This document shows, piece by piece, positions 6,613-15,684 of a stretch of 64,000 nt of DNA; within the stretch, counting starts at the first letter, position 1; every line of letters begins with the position of its first letter. Under the pieces are notes generated by a model. The model did no database searches and was not told where the DNA came from. It saw nothing but the letters and a program-made list of their open reading frames with translations. The translations under genes were made by a program, and so were the position numbers. Source of the DNA: Bacteroidales bacterium (GTDB lineage Bacteria; Bacteroidota; Bacteroidia; Bacteroidales; UBA932). The stretch is taken from NCBI GenBank assembly GCA_017430365.1, contig JAFRNC010000006.1, forward strand, positions 62,001 through 126,000, in the 5' to 3' direction.

Positions 6613-9161
6613 ACTTGAGGAAATCATTATTATTCCTTCTTCTGGCCGGACTGATGCTCCTCCAAAGTTGTGTGGAGGAGTTCGATGCCGACAATACAAA
6701 GGTAAAAACCTATACCATGTCCATCGTCGCCGGGAAGGGCGGCAATGGGACTGTCAATTCCACATGGAAAGCGGGCGATAAGGTCACAGTATATAACAAG
6801 ACCAGGAACGCTGAACTTGAAGGCTATCTGATGGCCTGGGAAGATGGGGCAACCACGACACTGAAAGGTACGCTCTCCGGAATCGTCAAGCCGGACGAAA
6901 TACTTACGCTCAGATTCCTGGATTCAGATTATTCGGAACAGGATGGTACATTAAGGTATATTGCTTCCCATTGCGATTATTCCACTGCGGATGTAACGGT
7001 GAAGAGTGTCAAGAAAGGCAATATCACCACGACATCACAGGCTGACTTCGCATCCCGTCAGGCTGTCGTTGAGTTCACTCTACAGGAAAGTGACGGATCG
7101 GCCATCGCCGGGGGCGTAAACTATCTCACAATTGTTGCCGGAGGTACAACCATCACAGTGAAACCGGCTTCCGCGACTGATGTTATTTATGTGGCCATCC
7201 CGGCAATCAGCAATGAAACCCTGATCCTGAGCGCTGTCGACCGTAACGGTGTCCCCCGCTCCTACACTGACACAGGTGTGACATTTGAGAACGGGAAGTA
7301 TTACGGGTTAAGCGTGAAAATGGACTGCATCGCCATGAACGACGGCGACCTCATAGCAGCCATCGCATCCGGAGTACCGGAGATAGTTCTGGGCGGGGAC
7401 TTAAAACTCATGGGCCCGGATTATGTCACGATCATCGGCTCTTTGACAATTGACCTGAACGGTCATTCCATCTCCGGCCATGACACCGGCAACCGCATAT
7501 TTTATGTAGACAAAGGCAAATTACTGACCCTTAATGGGCCGGGGTCGATTAAGGACGGTCACGCGGATGAGGGCGGCGCCATTCTCAACCGGGGCGATCT
7601 CATAATAAATGACGTCAGTTTTACAGGCTGCAGCGCCGTATCGGGAGGTGCCGTTTATAATGATGCCGGGGCCTCACTTACCCTCAGCAATGTCACTTTC
7701 TCCGGCAACCGCGCCGGACAGGGAGCCTCCGGTTCCAAATCCGCACATGGCGGCGCCATCTATAATGAAGGTACCCTGAACATGAGCGGCGCCATTGTGG
7801 CTGCCGACAATACCGGCGAAAACGGAAAGCCCGATAATGTATATCTGGCGGAAGGCAGGGTCATCAACATAACAGGGGCTTTTACCGTGGGTGCCGCCGT
7901 CGGTGTCACGCTGGCTGAAGGTACCGGATACATCACCTCCGGTTATTCCGCTTACAGCGGTTCAATCGCCCCGGATTCAGTATTCAGTTCCGATGAAGCC
8001 GTATTCCAGGTTATGCTTCATGACGGCGAGGCGGCTGTCAGGTGCTATTACAATGTAACCGCAGAGAAGACTTATGCCAGCCAGCAGGCACTGCTGGATG
8101 AGACGGGGTATGACCTGTCGGGAGTTCAAACCATGCTCTCAATTCTATTCCCCGACCGCAGCAACCCGGCCAGGGCCATCAGTTTTACATACCGTTCCGC
8201 CGACCCCCAGGGCTATCCCGTAGAACTGTCAGCCCTTCTGTATGTCCCCGACGCCGCATTGGACGGCGCATGGGACCTGACCGGAATCTGCCTGACAAAT
8301 CACGGCACTATCGCCTCCAATGCGGAATGCCCCACGAACAGAGCCCAGTTCGAGGGAGCCCTGGCATGGAAGAACTATGCCATCGTAATGCCGGATTACT
8401 ATGGTTTCGGCGCCAGTGCGGACCGTCCGCAGGCATATCTGGATGCTGAGACCACGGCGCGAGGCAACATCGATGCATACCTTGCCGCCGTCCAGCTGCT
8501 GAAGGACCGCAAAGTCAGAATACCGGATAAACTGCACAGTTTCGGCTACTCTCAGGGCGGATTCAATTCGATGGCCAACCTCAAGTATGTTTCGAAGCAT
8601 CCTGAACTGCACGTAAGTTTTGAGAAAGTGATGTGCGGAGGCAGTCCTTTCGACGTCGAGTTGACCTGGAATGAATACACCAGGGGAACTTTCCGCAACG
8701 CCATCGCTTTCGTTCCCATGTCGGTGGTCAGCATGAACGAGTCGCAGCAGCTGGGCATCCGATATGACGACCTTTTCAAAGGAAGCCTTCTCGACAACTG
8801 GCGGGACTGGATACTGTCCAAGAAATACAGCCTCGGGGCGATCAACGCCAAGCTGGGCACCAATGACCTTTCCGCCATCATGAATGACGAATTCATGACC
8901 GGGACCGGAGAAGCATATCACACCATCCTGAATGTATGCCGGCGCTATTCGCTGACTTCGGGATGGGTCCCTCCTGCAGGAACAAGGATCATACTGTATC
9001 ATTCGAGACAGGACGACACTGTCCCATATTCCAATCTCAAGGCGATGAAAGAATTCCTTGACAATGTCGCCCCCGGCAGTTACACCGCGAAAGACGGTAA
9101 TGACGGCGGGCATGTCGAAGCGGTCATACGTTTTGTCATGGCTGTCATCCCCGAATGGTAA
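6609..9161 (+). CDS. Mosaic lipoprotein: fimbrillin-like, Pmp-type beta-helix and alpha/beta hydrolase
   Basis: An 850-residue surface-type protein. The lipoprotein signal has the lipobox LQSC at Cys21. Residues of about 30-240 look like a fimbrillin/Mfa-like beta-sandwich, with VTVYN, ASRQAVVEFTL and FENGKYYGLSVKM. Residues of about 245-440 are a right-handed beta-helix with Pmp-type GGAILN, GGAVYN and GGAIYN repeats. The C-terminal 360 residues are an alpha/beta hydrolase: nucleophile in GYSQGG (Ser near 648), Asp in SRQDDTVPY and His in GGHVEAV, much like secreted lipases. An anchor, a stalk and an enzyme thus sit in one chain. It is translationally coupled to the Tat ferredoxin gene. The substrate is unknown; an ester is likely. 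Confidence 0.82.
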   Translation: MNLRKSLLFLLLAGLMLLQSCVEEFDADNTKVKTYTMSIVAGKGGNGTVNSTWKAGDKVTVYNKTRNAELEGYLMAWEDGATTTLKGTLSGIVKPDEILTLRFLDSDYSEQDGTLRYIASHCDYSTADVTVKSVKKGNITTTSQADFASRQAVVEFTLQESDGSAIAGGVNYLTIVAGGTTITVKPASATDVIYVAIPAISNETLILSAVDRNGVPRSYTDTGVTFENGKYYGLSVKMDCIAMNDGDLIAAIASGVPEIVLGGDLKLMGPDYVTIIGSLTIDLNGHSISGHDTGNRIFYVDKGKLLTLNGPGSIKDGHADEGGAILNRGDLIINDVSFTGCSAVSGGAVYNDAGASLTLSNVTFSGNRAGQGASGSKSAHGGAIYNEGTLNMSGAIVAADNTGENGKPDNVYLAEGRVINITGAFTVGAAVGVTLAEGTGYITSGYSAYSGSIAPDSVFSSDEAVFQVMLHDGEAAVRCYYNVTAEKTYASQQALLDETGYDLSGVQTMLSILFPDRSNPARAISFTYRSADPQGYPVELSALLYVPDAALDGAWDLTGICLTNHGTIASNAECPTNRAQFEGALAWKNYAIVMPDYYGFGASADRPQAYLDAETTARGNIDAYLAAVQLLKDRKVRIPDKLHSFGYSQGGFNSMANLKYVSKHPELHVSFEKVMCGGSPFDVELTWNEYTRGTFRNAIAFVPMSVVSMNESQQLGIRYDDLFKGSLLDNWRDWILSKKYSLGAINAKLGTNDLSAIMNDEFMTGTGEAYHTILNVCRRYSLTSGWVPPAGTRIILYHSRQDDTVPYSNLKAMKEFLDNVAPGSYTAKDGNDGGHVEAVIRFVMAVIPEW

Positions 9162-9163
9162 AT

Positions 9164-9199
9164 AAAAAACCGGCCAAATAATCATTGACCGGTTTTTTT
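9164..9199. terminator. Bidirectional rho-independent terminator
   Basis: AAAAAACCGG at 9164-9173 pairs with CCGGTTTTTT at 9189-9198. The stem extends with one mismatch, and the A/T tracts serve both strands. It lies between the stop of the mosaic lipoprotein gene (9161) and the converging M16 protease gene (stop at 9217). Confidence 0.9.
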
Positions 9200-9216
9200 G
9201 TCGATACTGAAAACGA

Positions 9217-11997
9217 TCAGATAGCCTTTATGAGCTTGGCGCCCGGGAGGTTCTTTAGCTGGGTGGCGGCATCACCGACGACAACAATGATCATGTTGTC
9301 GGTATTTAGATACTCGGCAGCCTTGGCTTTGACGTCCTCAAGGGTCATTGCCTTAGTAACGGCCTCTTCCTTGGCAACGTAGTCATCGGGAAGATTGTAG
9401 TTCCTGATTCTCGAGAGGGTGCCCACAAGACTTGCGGAAGTCTCGAATGCGGAAGCGTTCGACCTGAGCATGGCATCTTTGACGCCATCGAGTTTCTTCT
9501 GGTCGTACTCGCTGCCGAAATTGTTGATTATTTCCTTGAACAAGGCTACTGATTCCTTCGTCGAACTGCCCTGGACGCTGGATGCGGCATGGAAGTAGCC
9601 CGTCTCGAGGTTTGATGTAAATGAGGAGCTTGCACCGTAGGTATATCCTCTCTGGAGGCGGAGCACCTCGAAGAGACGGCCTGCGGAACCGGCGCCGAGT
9701 TTTTCATTGAGTACGTCGAGTTTGTAATACTCGGGATCGCTGATCTTCATACCGGGACCGATGATGTAAATGTATGACTGCTTTGAGCCCGGGAAATCGA
9801 TGAAGTATGTACCAGGCGCCGCGCTGTCACCCACCTTGATTTCGGGAACCGTGACATCCGGGCCGCTCCATCCTTCAAGCACTGCGAGGGCTTTCTTCAA
9901 GGTCGGGAGGTCGATGTCCCCGGCGATGTCGACATGGGCGTTTTTGGGAGTGAGTGTGGCATAGTACGCCTTGATATCATCCATTGTTATCGAATCGATG
10001 CTCTCGTTGGTCGTGAAGTCGGTGTAAATGCAGTCGCCGAGCCAGAGTTTGGTGGCGGCCCTGGAGCCGAGCGCAGTGATGCTTGTCATGGCGCTCTGTA
10101 TAGATGACTTCTCCATCTTCACGGCACGTTTGAATGCGGCCTCGTCGAATTTCGGCTTCGTGATCATCTCGTAGACGATATCCATGACTTCGGGAAGATT
10201 CTTTGAGAGTGCGCTGACACTGATGTTCGTGGACTTTGTACCGCTGCTCACCCTCGCGCTGGCACCGAGTTTCCTCAGAGCCTGCTCGAGTTCGACGGCA
10301 GAATGTTCCGAAGTGCCCTCATTCATCATGCTGGCATTGATGGAAGCCGTACCCCTTTTCCCTGCAGGATCAAGGAGAGAACCGCCGTCTATGGCGATAG
10401 TGAGGTTGACCATGGGAATCTCGTTCTGGGAGATGCCTGCGACCTTGATGCCGTTGGAGAGAGTGGTTCTCCATATTGACGGAATGCTGGTCTGCGGGGC
10501 GTTTGCCAGATATGCGGGCTCTATGCTGCGGTCGATCTTGGAAGGAGTGCGCTCGTAATCATCGTCGACGACAGCACCGGCCACGCTGCGCATTGTCTGT
10601 TTGCTCTGGTCCTCCATGACGAGTTTCGCGGGTACGCTGCCCTCAATCGAAAGATCCACCTGTTTCTCGGGAACAGCCACTACTGCGACGTAGTTTTTGC
10701 CCTTCACGTATTTGTTGTAGACCCTCATGACATCCTCGGCCGTAACTTTGTTGAAAGCTTCTATGTCATCGATGAACTTGTCTGCCTTCCCGTAGAACTC
10801 CTTGCTCCGGGCAAGCATCTGGGCCTTGCCGAGCACACTGCCGAGCCTGCGGTAAGCCGAAGTCTCGTTCTCCGCCTTCAGCGAAGCCAATTCCTCCTCA
10901 TCTACGCCATTCGCCTCGAAATCGGCCATGGCCTGCTCGATGGCCGCCATGATAAGGTCGATGTCCACGCCCGGATAAGCGGTCGTATTGATTGTGATCT
11001 GGCCTGCGCTTTCGCGTGCCCTGTTACCTGCGGAAACCCTGGGGGCGAGATTCTTCTCAACGATATTCTTATAGAGCGGAGAGTTCTTGCCACGGCCGAA
11101 GAGGTCGCAGAAAGCGTCGATGGCGGCCTCGTCCTCATGACCTTCAGCCACGGCGGACCAGGCGATATTGACTGCCGGCATTTTCGCGAACTGATCCTCA
11201 TAATAAAGTTGTTTTGTCTCGTCGAGTTTCACATCCCATACGGCGGGTTTGTCGACAGGATGGCTGGGAATCTCGGCGAAATACTTTTCAATGAGAGACT
11301 TGACTTCCTTGGGGTCGAAGTCTCCGGCGATGCAGAGGGTCGCGTTTGAAGGGACATAGTAATTTCTGTAGAACTCCTTTACGTCTTCGACTGTCGCAGA
11401 CTTGATGTCGTCGAACTCACCTATCACGGTCCAGCTGTAAGGGTGCCTTTGCGGGAAGAAGTTCTTGCACATCACGTCGTTCATCATACCGTAGGCGTTG
11501 TTAACCTCGGTCTGGCGCTTTTCGTTGCAGATGACATCGATTTCGCGCTCTAGACCGCCCTGGGTGACGGTGTTGATGAAAAAGCCCATACGGTCGGATT
11601 CCATCCACAGAATCTTCTCGAGGGCGTCGCGGGGTACGCACTCATAGTAGATAGTGTAGTCGTTCGATGTACCTCCGTTGAAATTGCCGCCCATGTCGGC
11701 GATTTTGTTGAAGAAAGCGTTTCGTGCGAGGTTTTCGGAGCGCTGGAAAAGCATATGCTCGAAGAAGTGTGCAAAACCCGTCTTTCCTTCTTTCTCGCGT
11801 GCGCTTCCGACGTGGAATGCGATGGCCTGGGCGACGATAGGATCACTGTGATCTTCATGGAGCACCACCTTGAGACCGTTGTCAAGTGTGTACTCTTCAT
11901 AATCGATGTGCATGACATCGCTGCTTTTGTCCTTGCAGGACGACAAAGCCAGAACTGTGGCGAAAACGGCCACGATTGACCAGACAGTTTTTTTCAT
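9217..11997 (-). CDS. M16-family zinc protease, two-domain lipoprotein (PqqL-like)
   Basis: A 926-residue protease of the pitrilysin/insulinase family. The lipoprotein signal has Cys21 in the LSSC lipobox. The inverted zinc motif HxxEH is seen as HFFEH at about residues 77-81, with the distal Glu of EIDVICNEKR about 75 residues later. The second half repeats the M16 fold without the metal motif, with its own NGIKVAGI start and LNEKLGAGSAGRLFEVLRLQRGYTYGASS, the standard inactive-domain signature. Members cleave unfolded peptides in the periplasm or at the surface; close relatives are fused dimers about this size. A -7 box (12044-12051) precedes it and a shared terminator ends it, so it is monocistronic. 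Confidence 0.93.
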   Translation of the reverse strand: MKKTVWSIVAVFATVLALSSCKDKSSDVMHIDYEEYTLDNGLKVVLHEDHSDPIVAQAIAFHVGSAREKEGKTGFAHFFEHMLFQRSENLARNAFFNKIADMGGNFNGGTSNDYTIYYECVPRDALEKILWMESDRMGFFINTVTQGGLEREIDVICNEKRQTEVNNAYGMMNDVMCKNFFPQRHPYSWTVIGEFDDIKSATVEDVKEFYRNYYVPSNATLCIAGDFDPKEVKSLIEKYFAEIPSHPVDKPAVWDVKLDETKQLYYEDQFAKMPAVNIAWSAVAEGHEDEAAIDAFCDLFGRGKNSPLYKNIVEKNLAPRVSAGNRARESAGQITINTTAYPGVDIDLIMAAIEQAMADFEANGVDEEELASLKAENETSAYRRLGSVLGKAQMLARSKEFYGKADKFIDDIEAFNKVTAEDVMRVYNKYVKGKNYVAVVAVPEKQVDLSIEGSVPAKLVMEDQSKQTMRSVAGAVVDDDYERTPSKIDRSIEPAYLANAPQTSIPSIWRTTLSNGIKVAGISQNEIPMVNLTIAIDGGSLLDPAGKRGTASINASMMNEGTSEHSAVELEQALRKLGASARVSSGTKSTNISVSALSKNLPEVMDIVYEMITKPKFDEAAFKRAVKMEKSSIQSAMTSITALGSRAATKLWLGDCIYTDFTTNESIDSITMDDIKAYYATLTPKNAHVDIAGDIDLPTLKKALAVLEGWSGPDVTVPEIKVGDSAAPGTYFIDFPGSKQSYIYIIGPGMKISDPEYYKLDVLNEKLGAGSAGRLFEVLRLQRGYTYGASSSFTSNLETGYFHAASSVQGSSTKESVALFKEIINNFGSEYDQKKLDGVKDAMLRSNASAFETSASLVGTLSRIRNYNLPDDYVAKEEAVTKAMTLEDVKAKAAEYLNTDNMIIVVVGDAATQLKNLPGAKLIKAI

Positions 11998-12043
11998 AAT
12001 GGGGAATATTTTGTAAATAATTGATTATATCTCCTTTACAAAA

Positions 12044-12051
12044 CAAAGATA
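12044..12051 (-). promoter_or_regulatory. -7 box TATCTTTG of the M16 protease gene
   Basis: Exact TAnnTTTG match on the minus strand, 46 bp before the ATG. The -33 region has no clear TTTG. Confidence 0.6.
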
Positions 12052-12085
12052 TCAATTTTTTTCTCAGGAAGACAGGAAGGAATGC

Positions 12086-12970
12086 CTAATCCTTCGGCTC
12101 CATATGGATGATGATATGGGATTCCTCCCCGAAACGTTTCTGGAACAAACGCTCAATTTCGGAAGCTTTCTCGTGGGCCTCGGAAAGCGGAAGCCTACCG
12201 TCCAGACGGATGTGGATCTCAGCGGCAATATGGTTGCCGATGCGCCTTGTGCGCAGGTTGTGAGGGTCGGAAACCCCGGCTACAGACTGAACGATATCTA
12301 GGATCTCCTTTTCCGTATCTTTCGGAAGAGACTGTTCAGTCAGTTCTCCCAGACTGGGTCCGAGCAGGTCCCATGCCACTTTGACGAGCATGGCGCCGAC
12401 TACGATAGATGCCAGGGGATCAAGCACTGTCCATCTTTCCCCGAGGAAAATCGCTCCGGCTATACCGACGGCGGCGCCGATTGAAGACAGGGCGTCAGAA
12501 CGATGATGCCATGCGTTGGCTACGACTGCCTTGGAATCCAGTTTCCTGCCTTTGCGGACGGTATATTGGAACAGTATCTCCTTGACCAGGATTGAAACGA
12601 GTGCGCCCCAAAGGGCTATTTTACCCGGCGACGGAAGGTCCTCCCCCTGCAGCCAGGATGCGAGTTTGCCGGCCCCGTTCACAACGATCCCCACAGCTGC
12701 AGCGGCAAGGCCGAGGCCTATGAAAAGCGTTGCTACCGTTTCGAACTTGCCGTGCCCGAAATCGTGCGACTCGTCCTGTGGCTTGGAACTTATTCCTACG
12801 AAAACCAGCACCACAAGGTCAGTGACAAAGTCAGACAAAGAATGGACGGCGTCTGCAAGCATGGCGCCGGAACGGCCGACAGTGCCGGCGACGAATTTGA
12901 AGCCGACCAGCAGCAGATTGGCCACTCCACCCAGAAGGGTCACTTTGTATATCTCTTTCTCACGTGACAT
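12086..12970 (-). CDS. Cation diffusion facilitator (CDF) metal transporter
   Basis: A 294-residue inner-membrane exporter of divalent metals such as zinc or ferrous iron. The six-helix part includes the metal-site motifs HSLSDFVTD (helix II, about residue 40) and HHRSDALSS (helix V, about residue 150). These are the HxxxD pairs of the FieF/MMT1 group. A cytoplasmic ferredoxin-like domain with ITAEIHIRLDGRLPL-type strands follows from about residue 205 and ends in SHIIIHMEPKD. A start at 12970 is preferred over 13018 because a -7 box lies at 12978-12985, inside the longer frame. The transcript would then have almost no leader. It diverges from a broken methyltransferase gene with its own promoter. 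The metal is not readable from sequence. Confidence 0.92.
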   Translation of the reverse strand: MSREKEIYKVTLLGGVANLLLVGFKFVAGTVGRSGAMLADAVHSLSDFVTDLVVLVFVGISSKPQDESHDFGHGKFETVATLFIGLGLAAAAVGIVVNGAGKLASWLQGEDLPSPGKIALWGALVSILVKEILFQYTVRKGRKLDSKAVVANAWHHRSDALSSIGAAVGIAGAIFLGERWTVLDPLASIVVGAMLVKVAWDLLGPSLGELTEQSLPKDTEKEILDIVQSVAGVSDPHNLRTRRIGNHIAAEIHIRLDGRLPLSEAHEKASEIERLFQKRFGEESHIIIHMEPKD

Positions 12971-12977
12971 ATTTCCA

Positions 12978-12985
12978 CAAAGATA
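12978..12985 (-). promoter_or_regulatory. -7 box TATCTTTG of the CDF gene, near-leaderless
   Basis: Exact consensus on the minus strand with only 7 nt to the ATG at 12970. Initiation 5-7 nt past the box would give a leaderless or nearly leaderless mRNA. Confidence 0.6.
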
Positions 12986-12997
12986 CTCATTTATCAG

Positions 12998-13005
12998 TAT
13001 CTTTG
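12998..13005 (+). promoter_or_regulatory. Orphan -7 box TATCTTTG facing the broken ogt-like gene
   Basis: Exact consensus on the plus strand, 1 nt before an ATG at 13007 and directly before the methyltransferase remnant. It is probably the leftover promoter of that gene and may still transcribe the stub or help drive the downstream lipid operon. Confidence 0.45.
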
Positions 13006-13164
13006 GATGGGATTTCACCTATCGGCGGGATTACGCTTGCCAGTGACGGAGAAGCGCTGATGGGTCTGTGGTTTGACGGCCGTCTAACGGGCTATGCAGG
13101 AGGAATATGTCGAAAAATAAGACTTATTGAGCGGGAGCTTCCTATTCTTCAAAAAAAGTTGTAA
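13006..13164 (+). pseudogene. Remnant of an O6-alkylguanine-DNA methyltransferase (Ogt/MGMT) gene
   Basis: Read in the frame of 13006, the segment gives SPIGGITLASDGEALMGLWFDGR. This is the typical N-terminus of Ogt-family DNA-methyltransferases (SPIG-x-(L/I)-LASDG-x-(A/G)-L-x-GLWF). After about 30 codons the similarity fades into an ATA/AAA-rich tail, and a stop falls at 13162-13164. The catalytic half, with the PCHR active-site motif, is absent. The natural start ATG at 13007 is in another frame, so about one base appears lost. A -7 box sits just upstream. I read it as a truncated, frameshifted gene stub, not a working protein. Confidence 0.6.
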
Positions 13165-13169
13165 TTTTG
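13162..13169 (+). promoter_or_regulatory. -7 box TAATTTTG of the lipid operon
   Basis: Exact TAnnTTTG match 28 bp before the ATG of the MMPL-family gene. It overlaps the stop of the methyltransferase remnant. Confidence 0.6.
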
Positions 13170-13197
13170 GCCGATTTTTTTGAAGATTTGACGCTAA

Positions 13198-15684
13198 ATG
13201 CATCGCATATTCTTACCGCTTTATCGCTATTTCCAACGGCACAAGGCAGCTCTCTATATTTTGCTGGTCGGAAGTTTCATTCTTTTCCTCGCTTTCGGAA
13301 TGAGACTCCATTTCGAGGAAGACATAGTCAAACTCCTTCCCCGCTCCAGCACGGACAATGAACTTGCATTCGGAGAAATCGGCATCAAGGACAAAGTTTT
13401 CCTTCAGCTGACATCATCGGATCCGGATAATCCGCTGGACCCTGCCACCATGGGGCTGCTCATGGACGAATTCTGCGAATCGCTGCTTCAGAGAGATTCT
13501 TCTGGCCGTTATATTACCGGAATCCTGCACAACCTGGATATGGGAATGATGCTGGGAGCCATAGATTACGGATTCGAGCATCTCCCCTCCTTCATCGACA
13601 CTTCTTTCTATCCGCTTTTCGAGGCCGCGCTTGAACCGGAAGCAGTTGACGACGCCATGAGGCGCAATCTCGAACTCTTTGAAGAAGACGAGACCGGAGA
13701 AGTGTCGGGTCTAATCACGATGGATCCGCTGGGATTGAGGGACATACTCCTGAGTAAACTCCTTCCGTCGGACGGCGGCTCTTCCGGAGGGTTCACGATA
13801 GATGACGGACATTTCTTCTGCCCTGACAAGAGCGTCGCCCTTGCTTTCCTCTCCCCCGGTTTCCCCACCCTCGATTCCCGGGCTGCCAGGAAGTTCTACA
13901 AGATACTCACGAAAGAACGCAAGGCCTTCGAGGAGGAGCATCCTGAAGCCAGGGTCCTGATGCACGGTACCCCTCTGGGAAGCGTATCCAATGCCGGCAC
14001 GATCAGAGGCGACCTGGTGATGACCGTAGGCATCTCACTCCTGCTCATCCTCATCATACTCTTCCTGAGTTTCCACAGCCTGACTTTCATCTGGCAACAG
14101 ATAGTCCCCGTGGTCTACGGAACCGCTTTTTCACTCGCGTGCATCTACTGGATAAAAGGCTACATGTCCCTCATGGCCCTGGGGCTAGGAGCCATCGTCC
14201 TGGGCGTGGCCATCAGCTATTGCCTGCATGTGGTCATCCACCATTATTTCGTGTGCGATGTTGAACGCATGCTCCGTGAGGAAGCCACTCCTGTCACGCT
14301 TGGATGCATCACCACCATCGGCGCTTTCCTAGGGCTTCTGTTCACCGAGAGCGAACTTCTGAGCGATTTCGGACTTTTCGCGGCTTTCGCCCTCATCGGA
14401 AACACATTCTTCACCCTCTTCTTCCTGCCTCATTTCCTCAAGCCGGAACAGGTCAAATACAGGAAGTACAAAGGATTCAAACTCATTGACAGGATCAACG
14501 ACCTGCCTTGGGACAGGAACAAGTGGATCCTTGGCGCCCTCGCAGTGATAATCATAGCAGGCACCGCGCTGAGCCACAAGGTCGGTTTCGACAGTGACCT
14601 GAGGAATCTGGATTTCGACGACCCTCTGCTTACCGAGAGTCAGGATCTCTACTGGGAGAAGAACAACAGCGGATACACGGATCTTTATTTCGCCGCATAC
14701 GATGAAGACCTCGACGTGGCGCTGTCATACAACAATCTGCTTATGCAGCGCCTTGATTCCCTCTCCAAGTCTGGTCTCGTCAAGGGTTATTCTCCCCTCG
14801 CCTCGCTTCTTTTCATCTCCTCTTCGGAACAGCAGGAAAGGATTGACGCCTGGAATGCGTTCTGGACTCCGGAGAAAAAGGCACGCGCTGAACGCGAAAT
14901 TGCGTCTGCCGCCCGGAAGCACGGGTTGGAACCCGGACTTTTCGCTCCGTTCGGGGCTCTGGTCGAGGGCGAGTACGAACCGGGAAATCTTTACGAGGCC
15001 GGAGTTTTCCCTGAGGACCTGGTTTCTAATTATGTCGAGTATCAGGACAGCGGCAGGTACATGGTCTTCACTTCCGTCGCCTTCTCTCCTGAAGACACCG
15101 ACGCTGTAACCGACGCACTGGTTGACGGTCCGGGATCATTGGTTCTGGAACCTTTCTACTACTGCCGCGACATGGTGGAGATTGTCCATGACGATTTCAA
15201 TACCACTCAGTGGATATCCTCCCTGCTGGTATTCCTCGTCCTTCTCATAGCTTTCAGGAACATCTTCACGGCACTTGTGGCATTCCTTCCAATGTTCCTG
15301 AGCTGGTATGTACTGCAGGGGCTCATGGCCATACTGGGACTCGAATTCAACTTGATCAACATCGTAATATCGACCTTTATATTCGGCATCGGGGTCGACT
15401 ACAGCATATTCGTGATGGAAGGGCTTCTTCAGGAGGCCAGGACCGGAGAACGGGAGATGCTGGATTTCCACAAAGTCGCCATATTCTTCTCGGCGCTTGT
15501 ATTGATTATAGTCGTTCTCTCGCTGGTGTTCGCCAGACATCCCGCCATACGCTCGATCGGCATTATCACCGTCATCGGTATGCTGACGACCATCCTGCTC
15601 ACATATTCCCTCGAGCCGTTCATATTCCGGCAGCTTCTCAAGTGGAAGCATTTCAGGAAGGGAATCGGTGCAAAAGAATCGTAA
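13198..15684 (+). CDS. RND-superfamily lipid exporter (MMPL/SSD type)
   Basis: An 828-residue inner-membrane transporter with the duplicated RND plan. TM1 is at about residues 17-35, followed by a large periplasmic domain to about 270. A five-helix bundle with GLGAIVLGVAISYCLHVVIHHYF runs to about 400, then TM7 at about 440. A second periplasmic domain and a second bundle with STFIFGIGVDYSIFVMEGLL follow. The GVxxxY and GVDYSIF segments are the proton-relay region of the family. MMPL-type members move lipids or lipid-like molecules out of the inner membrane. It is the first gene of an operon whose other products are acyl-phosphate, acyl-ACP and acyl-transfer enzymes, so export of an acylated product or lipid movement is likely. 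The next ATG follows its stop directly. Confidence 0.85.
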   Translation: MHRIFLPLYRYFQRHKAALYILLVGSFILFLAFGMRLHFEEDIVKLLPRSSTDNELAFGEIGIKDKVFLQLTSSDPDNPLDPATMGLLMDEFCESLLQRDSSGRYITGILHNLDMGMMLGAIDYGFEHLPSFIDTSFYPLFEAALEPEAVDDAMRRNLELFEEDETGEVSGLITMDPLGLRDILLSKLLPSDGGSSGGFTIDDGHFFCPDKSVALAFLSPGFPTLDSRAARKFYKILTKERKAFEEEHPEARVLMHGTPLGSVSNAGTIRGDLVMTVGISLLLILIILFLSFHSLTFIWQQIVPVVYGTAFSLACIYWIKGYMSLMALGLGAIVLGVAISYCLHVVIHHYFVCDVERMLREEATPVTLGCITTIGAFLGLLFTESELLSDFGLFAAFALIGNTFFTLFFLPHFLKPEQVKYRKYKGFKLIDRINDLPWDRNKWILGALAVIIIAGTALSHKVGFDSDLRNLDFDDPLLTESQDLYWEKNNSGYTDLYFAAYDEDLDVALSYNNLLMQRLDSLSKSGLVKGYSPLASLLFISSSEQQERIDAWNAFWTPEKKARAEREIASAARKHGLEPGLFAPFGALVEGEYEPGNLYEAGVFPEDLVSNYVEYQDSGRYMVFTSVAFSPEDTDAVTDALVDGPGSLVLEPFYYCRDMVEIVHDDFNTTQWISSLLVFLVLLIAFRNIFTALVAFLPMFLSWYVLQGLMAILGLEFNLINIVISTFIFGIGVDYSIFVMEGLLQEARTGEREMLDFHKVAIFFSALVLIIVVLSLVFARHPAIRSIGIITVIGMLTTILLTYSLEPFIFRQLLKWKHFRKGIGAKES

